Assembly: GCA_034670405.1 (NCBI GenBank)
Contig: JAXDDX010000001.1
Location: forward strand, 13,898,501 to 13,962,500
Direction: 5' to 3'
DNA from: Hoplostethus atlanticus
Lineage: Eukaryota > Chordata > Actinopteri > Trachichthyiformes > Trachichthyidae
DNA: 64,000 nucleotides
This document shows, piece by piece, positions 22,132 to 33,600 of this stretch. Below the pieces are notes generated by a model. It saw nothing but the letters and a program-made list of their open reading frames with translations, had not been told where the DNA came from and ran no database searches. Within the stretch, counting starts at the first letter, position 1; the number at the start of each line of letters is the position of its first letter. Both the position numbers and the translations under genes were made by a program.

Positions 22132-22669
22132 TGTGGCGGACTGGGGGGAGGGAGGGTGGTAGGTTCGGCTGGACTCAGCGGCTACGGCCCGGGTTCGATT
22201 CCCGGTCAGGGAACCAATGTGGCAAGGTGCCACATAACCAGGGGTCCGTGACAGGCAGAGACATAGGCAGGGGGAGAGTTAAATGGCCAGCAGGGCCGTT
22301 TTATTGTCCACACAATCCACAACAATAATACCAACGGCCCGGGTTGACAGCAGCTGATCGTCGGCGCCGTCTCCGCCGGCGCCCTCCCTCGGACCCGGTG
22401 GGCCAGCCGCGGAGCCCCAAGGCTGCCCCAGCCTGCCAGGCTTCCAGGGGCATATCCCGCCCCGACCCCGACTGGTCAGCCCTTGCAGGCGGCTCCCGAC
22501 TGCGCCTCCGCGGACCTCACACATTCACACACACGTTAAAAAGGCCCCAGCTGCAATCAGTCCCAACTGGCTGCAGCTGGTACCGGATCCAGGAAAGAAG
22601 CAGTCCACTAACTCACCTCTCTCCTGGATCCAATTAAGCCTCCCCCCACCCTCCCTCCAGTCCGCCACA
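22132..22669 (-). mobile_element. LTR-like insertion with CTCAC target duplication
   Basis: The unit starts TGTGGCGGACTGG and ends CCAGTCCGCCACA, a 13-bp perfect inverted pair with the TG...CA termini of LTRs. It is flanked by the direct duplication CTCAC (22127-22131 and 22670-22674). Read on the minus strand it looks like an LTR, with a GC-rich interior and an AATAAA at 22305-22300. A shorter candidate LTR runs from 22669 to 22218, where it ends TTGCCACA. One base further comes TGGTTCCCTGACCGGG, exactly what a primer binding site for tRNA-Glu would read. No gag or pol sequence is present. It is a solo LTR, or an LTR joined to a copied primer tRNA. Confidence 0.75.
22186..22216 (+). other. 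tRNA-Glu 3' segment including CCA, in LTR unit
   Basis: The plus strand carries the T-arm CCGGG/TTCGATT/CCCGG, the acceptor strand TCAGGGA with discriminator A, and then CCA. From memory of the vertebrate tRNA-Glu sequence, all 31 bases match its 3' part. Upstream, 22157-22185 matches only loosely (GGTAGGTTCGGC against GGTTAGGATTCGGC), so a full cloverleaf cannot form and this is not a tRNA gene. Eukaryotic tRNA genes do not encode CCA, so its presence points to copying from mature tRNA or to a primer binding site. A perfect 8-bp hairpin (22217-22235) follows. Confidence 0.8.
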
Positions 22670-25600
22670 CTCACATTCACATTCAGTCCAGGCTTCTCGT
22701 TTTTATTGCGTCAGCCATTATTCCTTCCTGCCAGTCGGAGGTGATTCTCACCAAGAATCCAACATTCTGGTGAAAATTAGGTTTGCTATTATTATTATTC
22801 CGAGCTGACAGGATGAATTCAAGTTAAGAGTCAGGATGGAGAGGAGAAAACCCCTGGCTGAAGTGGATGGACTGCACAGTGGCAGAGAGAACTGCACTGT
22901 CACAACCACAGGTCCAAAAAGCCTCAAAAACAAAAGACAAACACAAACTAAAGATCTAGGAAAAGGAAGCATGTTGTTCACACACACGTACACAAAATGT
23001 TTCATCTAAAGCCCACGCCATTCCAAACCTTCGTACCTCTTTCACCAAGAAAAACTGGGTAACATTTGGTTAAACTGAATCACTTTTATGGCCAGGTTTC
23101 TAAATCATTTGTGTGAGAGTTTCGACAAACTGCACAGATGGGCGGTCATTGGTATTCAACGCTGCAAAACTCATCTGTAATAATGCAGCTATACCATAAA
23201 CCCACAATTCCCAAGCAGCAGCAGCAACAACAAGCTTTGCAGTCTGCCAACGGTTACCGAGCAGGAACGCCACACGGGTGATCAACCGCAAACAGTTTCG
23301 ACTTATTAGCGGTGGAACACAGGGGTAATTGATTCATAGCATTTAGCATTTGGGTGATCGGATGTTATACTGAGGGATTCATATGAAGTAGAAGCGACGT
23401 TTAAATCGTGAAGATGAAAGAGCACAAATCGAACAACGTCTCTGAGGTTATCGGGAGCTTTTTTCCGGTGTAGTGCGTCAGTACAGGTACGTGTTTTCTA
23501 GCCTTTTGAAGAGTCGCACTGAAAAGATATGAGCTGTTTTTACACTTTCCGGTGTTGGAATAGGTGGGGGAAAAAAAAAAAAAAGGTACTATAACAGGAC
23601 ATCTGCTGTTTACCACAGCCCTTGTTAAAAGGCCACATTAATCTGGTTCAATGCTCCTGAAAAAGACAACGGGTTTTTATATTGGCATGGCCACACCTAA
23701 AACAAGCAAGCCACGAGCCACCCGCTTCCAAAACAAACATCAGACGAGGGCATTGTCACTTTTGTTTTGTTTTATCGTTAGCATCAGGCGACAAAATAGC
23801 TTTTCGGTGTAACTAACGCCATTAGAGAAAGCACGGGGGGCCTATTCCGGCGACGGGCTGATGGATGACGATCGCCTCTCAACCCGTTTAACGGCTCCAT
23901 AAACGGGAAAGGTAGTCGTACCGAAGCACCCCCCATAACAGACTTTTGACTTGGATTTGAACACCCCGATCACTCCCCTCCGTCGTGACCCCCCTCTTTT
24001 GATCTTCGACTGATACAGCTCTGTGATGCATTCATAAGGGGGGAAAGGAGGGAGGGAGGGAGCGAGGGAGGGGGGGCTTAGTTAAAACCCAGCCCGAGAG
24101 CAGGAGAGATTTGCTTATTTTATTCCAAGGGCAAAAGCGCTGACATTGAGAGATGCTGCATACCTGCTGCATCAAAAACAGCTTCATTGTATCAGGTTGA
24201 GTGGTTTGAAATGAGACACGACTATATGAAAAATACATCCTGACGTATGGAACATCAGTTCGGGACGCGCTCTGTTGCTCTCGAAAACTCTGCGAAATAA
24301 CCAACGCCAGCCAACAGATGCTGCTATACCACAGCCTGGAAATAAAGTGCGGCTGACTTATCTCCCCCCCACCACCACCACCACCACCCTGCAATGTGAT
24401 ACATCTCACCATTTGGCCATTAAGCCCACTAAGGTATGGACGGGAGGTGTTTCATATTGTGATTGCGGCAGTGCCCTCCGTGACTCTTCCAGAAGGCCTC
24501 AGACCTCTGGACATCCCCCCAGCCCTGCAGTGCTGCCTGCACTGGGGCTGTAGCTAAATTTACCCCCCCCCCTCCCCCCCGCCTCCCTCCCCAAGCGTCC
24601 CAGCACATCACGTTGGGATTCTATTACTCTCTCCAGCATACAGCTAGTCATGTGAAATCCGGCCGCAAGCCTCTGCGGCCGGCTGTACCCTGCCTGTCCC
24701 TGCATTCAGCATTCAGTCCAGTTAATGCCAATCGTCTCTACCCAGCTGCCCGATCTCTCTCTCTCTCTCTCTCTCGCCTTTTCTGTCTCTCTCTCTTCCC
24801 CTTCAATGCCTCGTCTCTCAAATCCCCCCCCCCCCTCTCAACTTCACTCCCCTCCCATTTCTGCTTCACCTTCCTGAGAGCAAAGGGGGTCAGCGGGGAC
24901 GAGCTTAGGACTGAGATTGATGGGCGGGTAACAGAGAGGAGGGAATGAACCCGGGCCAAATGGGGATCAATAAGGAGAAGCAGCGCTAGCCGGGAGCTGA
25001 AGGATGGCTCCTGTTATGGGCAGAGAGGAGGAGGAGAGGGCTGGAGAAATGCCACTGCTGCCACATCAGATCGGATCACATGTTTGATTGCCCTCTTACG
25101 TCTCTTCCATTGGTGGGGTGCTGTCAGCGGCAGGGGTTGTACACCCGCGGTGATGGGTCCCGAGACACGAGGCTACAGCGCAAAACCCCCGTCCCGTTGA
25201 AACGTACCGACCAACTGGGTGGCTGACGTTGTAATGCCGATCCAGCGCGGAGCTCATCGGTTCTTACTTGGCCTTGTATGAGACCGCCGAGCCTGAAATA
25301 GACTGACATGCGTCAATGAGGGCAATGGAGTCAGTAGCTATTCCTTCAGAACAGCCAGCACCGCTCTGTCTGAAGCAACACACACACAGGGGTGAGCACA
25401 GATCTCTGAAGCCAGCTTATGTAAATGGAATAAACAGGTTGAGCTGAGCCCAGGTGGAAAGTCAAGGAAAGAGACAGATAAAGAAACAGAGAGAGAGAGA
25501 GGAGGGAGGGAGGGAGGAGAAAAAAAGAGAAGATCTTGTGAAAAGCAGAAAACAACCGACCTCAGCTACATGCAGTCATCCTGCAGACATGACCATGAAG

Positions 25601-27437
25601 CATACTGCAATCCCCCACCTCCCCCCTCCCCCCTCCAACCAGAACATGACATCTTCACTCCCTCAAATGCGCCCATTTCAGGGTCACACTGACCTCTAGT
25701 GGTGTCAGCCAGAACACAGGGCCACACGTCACAGCACGGCGTGGAAGAGAGATCATTTGTTCTCAATGTAATTGTATCAGAAAATGGATCGGTGACGCTG
25801 GTCTAGCACCTCTCAGGTGATGTGGATAAATGGCGGCTGGGAACAGCTTGTTTCAACACCCTGTGATCTGCAGTCTCAGCCTCCCTGCTTTCCAATTACC
25901 CACTAGAGTCGCGAACAACCTCTCTCTCTCTCTCTCTCTCTCTCGCTCCCCAACAATACCTCTAGAAATTTTCCATTTGAACGTTATTGATTTTCCAGGT
26001 GAGCGCTACAAAAAACAAAAAAAAGAAACCTGAAAGAACTTACACCTTCTGCAGGAAGATCAAAGTGTGACCTCTCCCTGGTGTTAATTAATGAAGTGTG
26101 CCGTGGTTCGTTTCTGTTAACAACCTTAAGAAGCAGGATGTCATGTCAAAATGATCTGAGCTATTCATATCGAAAGCCGCGAGCTGCTTTTCTTTGCCAC
26201 TTAAGTGCAGTGCAAGTGGACCATGTACTAAGGCAGCAGCATGACATGCCTCTAAAAAAAGCAACTCACATAATGACGTGAGAGAAGAAGAAGGCACAAC
26301 GGAAAGCAATGTCATTTAGACTATTAGTCACTCTCAAACGCATTCATGTTATATTGCTCCAAAAGCACTAGATGGCGTCATATCCATCAGCATCACAGTT
26401 CCTTCAAATGTTCAAGTAGTGATCATCTAGTGTCATTTCATGAACTGATCCATGTCTCATAAAGCCCATATGTAGAATCCATAGCCGATTAAACCTCCCT
26501 CTCTGCTTTTCTATTTTATTGGGTTCTCTGCAGTGGAGAGAGACAGGGAAGCTGGGAGAGAGAGAGAGAGAGAGAGAGAGAGATCGCTGATCAACCAGGA
26601 TGCCCCCTCGTGACCTCCCTGTTGAGATCGGTGTTAACAATACCGTAATGTGACGTAATCGATCCCCTTTCGCTTGTCCCCCTTCAACAACGAGATCTAG
26701 ATTCAGATGGTTACTCTGGGTACTCTGGTTGAAGGGCGCTCTCCCTACTCACCCTGCGACCCTGCTGCTCTAGAGAGGAAGTGGAGCAAGTGGGCATAAT
26801 TACGTTAGAATAGGAGCGCTGACCTGAGACGTTATGGTGACTTGACCAGCGATTCAGACTAAGTAGTCCCACTCTGAGTTTAAAGAGACATTCATCTGTA
26901 ATTTAAGCAAGACCTCCATGCAAGACCTCCTCTTTCTGTTGGTGGGTCTCGTAACTTTATAACCACGTGCAACATGAGAGCCACTCATCACTACGGCCTT
27001 TGATCAAGGCTTCCCGTGTCAGGCTGAATAAAGCGTACGTCATCGACGGTATGAACTGGCTGCCCAGGCTAAAACGGTGACGACCCATTGCTTGTCTCTT
27101 TTGCGGCTGTAGCATCCATGTCATGATGAGAACAGGTACACCACCGCAAAGACTAACATGACATAATAGAGTTAAGATTTAAGAAGTTGAGACACAGCTC
27201 TCAGTGGCACCGACAACAGGCTGTGAGCAGGAGGCTTGGCAGGCGCAGTCAACATGAATATTAATCCCCACCACCACCACCCTCCAGAGAGAGAGAGAGA
27301 GAGTGAGACAGAGACAGAGAGAGAGAGAGACTTATAAGCATTGTTAAGAGCTCTCCACTGGCCACTATAACATCACTCATCAGTGACTCCTGGGCCTCCA
27401 TGTGCTGTTCAAATCCTCACAGGAGACCAAGCCCAAA

Positions 27438-27479
<42 letters not shown>

Positions 27480-30383
27480 CAATAGAGAATGAATGGAGCA
27501 CAGTCATCACTGCGCTGGCTTGTCGGTGCTGCAGTGAGATCATGCGAGCAATAACAAATTAAGTTTTTAGAGAGCCTCCCTCGGTGGCCACGATGGAGCT
27601 CTACTAGAAAAGTTTATTTGCCCCCTTTCACGTATCCCACACTTCTCTTTATCTCCCTCCACCCAATTTAGAAACAAATAGCCACAATCGCTCTCTTTCA
27701 AAATGGAGTCAGAGCAGCAGAGAGCACCACAAGGGCAAGCCAACCTCCTCTGGTGCAGAGGAAGGGAAAGATAATCAGCCCTTTTGATAAGGCCAAAATT
27801 AGCCTGAGGGTTGTGGGAGATTAATACCTGCTCATCTGTGTCCATTCTGAGGGCTCATTAGTCTCGCTTGAAGATACAGAATTATGAATTACACATATTA
27901 TATCGTCATCTTAAGTTGTTGGCAGAGAGCCACCATAAATATTTCAAAGTGATTCTCTTGCGTTGAGAAGCTTCGGACTAAGGAAAAGCTAACAGAAGCA
28001 GAGAAGACTTGAGTTTGACCCAGTTTGAAGTTCCTGATGTCCCAAAACCAGCCGCGGTCTAATAAAAGAACTGGGATGCCTTGTATATCTTCAGAACATC
28101 AACACATTTTGGGATGTACTCTTGGCAGAACTATTTAGGACAAGTGAGGGTGTTGAGGCAGGTCACAAAGTCCAGTTTACTTTTCATAGCCCCCCTATAC
28201 ACCAGGGGTGAACGCATCCCGAGTCCTCATTTCCACAAGAAAGACGTGATGAAGAACTTCCCCAAAGCAAAGTGCTTTTGAAAGGAAATACGCTTCGAAC
28301 GAATCACGTGACCAATGAAAGCTCAACAGGTTTACCAGGTGGGGGGGCAGACTAATGCAAAGACAAAAACAGTGAACGTCCAATTACAGTGGAATTCAAA
28401 ATAGAGGTGAAGGTCGACAAGCTAAGCATGTGTGAGCTTTTACAAGACCACGCTTTTCCTGCTGGAGGACCTTGAACGGTTATAATGTTCTGACAAGCCA
28501 TTCATAATCACTGTGATATATATAATATATGATTATCACATTGCTCCGAGATGATGATGATGACCCTAACCCTACTGCACCATTAATTCCGAGGCGACTT
28601 CCAAAGTGCACTTGCGGCATAATCCAAGAAAGGATGAACACTTGAACCATGAAATACTTTTGACAGAAATACTCTTTACAAATGTTCTCTGTAATACCGA
28701 GTTTCATTCTCGTTCTAACAAAAGAGTTTCAACAGTGTCCCGCACCAGTTTGATTGAAGGCCAACATCCTCCGTGAACCCATGTGACCCCGCCGAAGCAA
28801 TCTGTTGTGCTGCGGTCTGCTGCCAACACAGCCGCCGCCGCACAGAGGCTGGTGGGCCTGCGCTGTGAAGCAAAGCCTTGATGTTTTTTTTTACACAAAG
28901 CATATAACCAAGGCTGTGAAATACAGCACCCTTCTCCCTTGTCATTCACCCTCCCCTTTTCTCCCGCTCCTTCCCCCTCCCCTCAGTCAAGGTTTACTGT
29001 GGACTTGGGTGGTGTCGCCCGGAGCTCCTCCACGCCTTTCACTTAACCTGTTACCTGTTGCTTTTCATCAGAGGATGTTGCGGCCACAGGCTTGAACACA
29101 TGCAGTACAAAAGGGTAGTGTCAGGATATAAAATAAGAGATGAGATGAAATGCATGTTATGTTATGAGCTTCCGTCTAACAGGGGCTGTTCCCTTTCCTC
29201 CTGTCCTTACTTGAGGGCTCTCCTCAAAGGTATCCCAACTTTTCAGTGGCTTCTTCTCATTCTGTTGATCCTCATTTCCAAGCGCTCTCAGTTTCTGGAA
29301 TATCATGTCGTAGTCAACGCTAGATTTGCCAATGGCACAACTATAAGATATAGAGCAGAGGCACACCAAGTATCATAGAAAGATACACACACCATTTTTA
29401 CGCACACCAACTAACTACATCAGCTGAACATGTCCATTGCAGATAGAAAGCACCTAAAGTACCAGAAGTAGAGTGCTAAAAACCATAATGACTTTGTAAA
29501 TTTGAAAAAAAAAAATAGAGTTTAGTTCAGCATTAAAATACTGTAAGAGATGAGATTAAAAAAGGATTTCCCCTGATTACAGCTTTTGAGAAAAGGAACC
29601 ATTAGGCAGCAGCGTTAGAGGACCTCCACTTGAATTTAAAGACCTGAGATGAACATTAACTTTCCTCCTCACACACCTCTAGAGGAGAGAGCGGTGAGCA
29701 GAATTTAAAAAGCGCGAGTGAATGAGAACGATGTGGAGAAAGAAAAAAAAGCTTGGCCTGAAGCGGAGCATCTACTCTGCCTCTCGGGGATTTATAGTGA
29801 CAACCTTGGGCTATTAATTCTCTCCTTTCTCCTCCAGAAGAACGGCTGCCCAGACCGAGCAGTCTCCCTGGACAACCTCCTTTATTGCCGAGGGCTAACG
29901 GACGGCCCAGATGTTGCTGCCATTGAATTACAAAAAAAAAAAAAAGCCAACATTCTACAGCTGTGGCAGTCGGACGGCTGGAGGTATGACGCTTTGCCCT
30001 GCAGCATGTGGATGAATTTTGCAGCATATCTTCACTCATCTCCGAGAAACAACCGAAAACATCTTGAACTATGTCACCGCCGACCCCGACTTGATCTTTT
30101 CTTATTTGATGCAACTGAAGTTTGGCAGTTGCTGTGCTAGTGATGAAAGACTGCAGAACCCAGACTGCCTGCCAGAGGTCACTGCTACACTGCCTGGGAC
30201 TGACCAGCCACCCTGACACAAGGCCACCGAGCCTGACCAGAATACTAAACTGACTTCACAGCCGCAGATCAGGCCGCTGAACGAAAACAGAGTTTTGGAG
30301 CAAAACTCCCTTAAAGGGCTCACTGCTGGTTATTGCTGACGGGGGTGCTTCGTCCTGCTCGACGTGACTCTGAATTCATTTGT
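22670..30383. other. non-coding DNA, no gene recognised
   Basis: Mostly unique-looking sequence. Simple repeats are ATT near 22795-22806, CAC near 24369-24388, CT at 24753-24774 and 25921-25943, GA at 25488-25520, 26555-26582, 27287-27330 and 27442-27477, and A runs at 23571-23585 and 29932-29945. Minus frame 29656-30219 (187 codons) and plus frame 29718-30140 overlap each other and neither has a recognisable domain. A single ACCCTAACCCTA near 28563 is too short to be telomeric. Confidence 0.6.
27287..27477. repeat. paired (GA)n microsatellites
   Basis: Two GA arrays (27287-27330, interrupted, and 27442-27477, 36 bases uninterrupted) flank about 110 bp of unique sequence. All purines lie on the plus strand. 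Confidence 0.93.
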
Positions 30384-30410
30384 CAGCAGCAGCAGCAGCA
30401 GCAGCAGCAG
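30384..30410 (+). repeat. (CAG)9 trinucleotide repeat
   Basis: Nine CAG units. In the plus frame 30333-30539 they would encode polyglutamine, but that 68-codon frame has no other coding support. The repeat lies about 150 bp upstream of an exon-like segment. Confidence 0.95.
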
Positions 30411-30556
30411 CCTGCTTTCACACCCTGTACCGGCTGGCACCTGGGAGTCCGTTTTAAAAGGGATCCTTCAGGATCCAGAGAGCTTCCCGAGTCATTCTGC
30501 CTCAGATCTAAGCTGCAGAGAAGCCAGCAACTTATATAATTTCCCTGTCTTTACAG

Positions 30557-30639
30557 ATTCTAAGTGTGAAGATAAATAACACTTGGAAATTCTTTAAGCT
30601 GTATGACTATTTCTGTGAACTGACAAAATGCTGGAGCTG
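30557..30639 (+). other. possible 83-nt exon (acceptor and donor signals)
   Basis: A pyrimidine-rich acceptor TTTCCCTGTCTTTACAG ends at 30556 and a donor GTGAGT begins at 30640. Between them, ATG at 30628 in context ACAAAATGC is followed by CTG GAG CTG up to the donor, so the segment could be a 5'-UTR exon carrying a start codon (MLEL...). Such signal pairs also occur by chance in tens of kilobases, and no flanking exon was identified. This is a hypothesis from splice consensus only. Confidence 0.2.
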
Positions 30640-33600
30640 GTGAGTTCAACTTACTGCCCTTTTATTAACCCTTTCTGCTGAGATTTGTTAAAATTAGTAA
30701 CCACGTGGGGAAATTTCTGACTGCTTTTCCATGTGAGCCTGCAGCCCTGCAGGGTCTAAATTAATTACAACTTCTAGCAATCAAGTGGCAGAATAATGCC
30801 TTTAACCTGTTAGTGGTTAAAGGTTGTGCAAGGTCTTATCCCTGAGATTTAATTCATATTCACAGTGCAGGATGATTGGTGTGTGTGTGTGTTTGTGCAG
30901 GGGGCTATTTCCTGTCGTCACCCACACCAAGGCCTTGGAGGCAGCCAGACAGGAAGCACACCCATACCTGAGCAACAACTCACCACTGGACAATCTCTAA
31001 TTTAGTCCCAGGAGTGTGCTTCCTGGAAGGCCTATTGTCAGCCTCTATTACAACACCCATGAGCTAACTGGGAAATACCCGTAACTACCTACTGCGCCGA
31101 ACTACGCTGTCTGTCTTGGCTCTTTATGCCCCTTGGGGGGAATAAAAATTGACTCGAAGTACACCCATACCTTGGAAGGGTCAGGTCAGAGTTTTAGTTT
31201 CCACAATGTAATGAAATAATGAAAAACATAACGGCATATATCTAAATTTAACATGGCTAACCAGGTATCATTGAGATTTTCCAGTTTTGTCAGTGAAGGG
31301 AAAGTGTGGTATTCTGACTTGTCTCGACTTCAAACCAATTCACGAGCACATTCGAGTGACCCAATAAAAGGGATACAGTCACAGCACTTGAGAGAAATCT
31401 GGTGCAAGCAAACAATTACTTAGCAATGATTGAAGTTTGATAGGGTAAAGACAGAATTAGGCCGTCCCGCGACTGGAACGAAAAAAACAAAAAAAACAAG
31501 TCCAAGTGGAACGTGACGTCATTTTCTTACCAGCTCAGATGTGGTTGGAAACAGAAGCGGTGGTCTCTCTCTCTCCGGCTCGCCTGTGACAGCCCTGTCA
31601 AACACAGGAGGAAAAACAGAGAGGCTGAGACTGACTCCTTAGATTAAATCAGCCACTGATGGCAAAATTTCATTCAAAAGATACTGGCGTACACACTTGA
31701 AAAAAAAAAAGCACAGGCACAACGTTTGAAGATGTGACAGTGCGGCGTGGAGTGGACGGGGAGAACCAAAGATAATGAAAGGACGTAGAGGACCGCCGCT
31801 AATAACAGCATCCCCCTCACACAACCAGGTTAGCTGCGTAGCATGTTAGTACGAATGTTTTTTTCCCGTATATGCGTGTGTGTGTACTTCCATTCGCGTT
31901 ATAAAAATAACCACGTCTATAAAACACAATGGTTACCATATGCCACGCTAGCACATGGAAATGATACATGGAAGCTAGGAGTGCATACACACACACACAC
32001 ACACACTCCTTCCTTCATGAGGCAGATCCATTAATGCTGACCGTGAAATTAGTAGCTGGTCAAATCTTTGCCATCGGAGATGACAGTCGGAGCAAAACGG
32101 ACAGGGGAAATTATAGTCCATGCCATATAGCACCTCTCCAGCATTCCACAGATCCTATTTCTGTTCACTATGGGTATCGCTGATGGAGTAACCCGACCGC
32201 CCCGACGATCACAATTACAGACAACTATTTTAGGCACGCTAGGATTAGTCAATAACAGCATGTTTCAGACGTTAGGTGTCCCGTAATGACCATAGCACAA
32301 GTGCTGGACGCGGTATTCAGCATGAGTCAGTATGGGGAGAGTCTGCAGGTTGACAGTGAGCAGACGAGACCAGAATCTGTCCCATGAGCTCACTGTAAAA
32401 AAACCACCCGGGCCTCCGTCGTCTGCTGCCACACGGCTCCGTCACGCTCCAAACAAGACAGCTAACTCAGTCGTCTTTCTTGTGGGTCTCTCGGGGACGT
32501 TAAGTAGTCCCATAACCCAAAAAGCCAGCATGTGAGGCCGCCGAGCGTGTCTACACCCCTTGCAGATTTCCACTTGCCGTACTCATTCAATTTCTGGTCA
32601 GGCCCGGGAACACCACCGCGAAACCAGGGGTAGCCGCTCTGGTCTAAGTTTGGCTGGTCTGGATTCCACTCTCAGACAGATGCCATCAATAGGAAAAAGT
32701 GAAGGGAAATTGGAGGGGAGGGAAATGCAGGATGAAAGGAGAGATGTATGGAAGGTCAAAATTAATGGAAGCAAGAGGGGAGCAGGAAAGATGGAGGGGG
32801 GGGGAGGAGAAAATGGAAAAAAGGAGAAATGTTAACTGAGGACGTGGCCTTTTTGCTAGTCAGTTCTCTTTTCATACAAAGTCAACAAGTCATTAGTTTT
32901 AAGTTTTTTGTTGTGGCTCCAAACCATAAGCCTGTGGAGCACGAGTTAAATAAGGCCAGAAACTGACATTTTCCTTCTCAATTGTAATCTCCCCGCACTA
33001 ATCAAATTGTTTTCCCGGCATAACACAACACTGCTCTTATTTTCTGGGGGGCCGGCATTCAGCCGACCTCACGAGCGTACGTCTGATCTACAATCTGTGA
33101 CCGGATTGATTAGGGTCCGCGGGGCAAAACTGATGCAAGCTTTGAATTCCTGCTCCGCGTACGCTTGATCGATAAGAGCTCCAGTCTAAAGTCAATGAAA
33201 CATTAATCTGCAGTGTTACACCGCTATGCTGATATTTTCTCTTTCAAGCGCCACCCCTTCTTGGGCCGGATTACCACAACCAAATCTTTGATAGCCGGCA
33301 GTGAAGACTGATGTATCAAAAGGGAACATATTCCTCACGTTAACCTCCTGAAAGAGCCACTTCAAGATACTGACAAGAAAAGGGAGAAAAAAACTTGCCC
33401 CCCAGGGCACGTTCGTGTTCGTTTCATGTACGTTTGCTGTTCGCATTGAACAGTTGGATGTGTTGAGAATGGCCCTGGCAGCTTTTCTGCAGAGCGACGT
33501 CTGAGTTCATTAAATGGATTCGGTGCGAGTCATGCCATGCCTTGTTATAAATTACCCCATCTGCACTTTCAAACAGGCCCTAATAGAACCAACAACACGG

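Noticed and set aside
22157-22216. Functional tRNA-Glu gene
   Set aside because: Only the 3' part matches; anticodon and D arms cannot be formed and CCA is encoded, so it is a copied fragment.
28560-28576. Telomere-like ACCCTAACCCTA
   Set aside because: Fewer than three units; not enough for an interstitial telomeric repeat.
29656-30219. 187-codon minus-strand open frame overlapping a 140-codon plus frame
   Set aside because: Neither has a recognisable domain and each passes through A or T runs; overlap of two long frames is consistent with chance.
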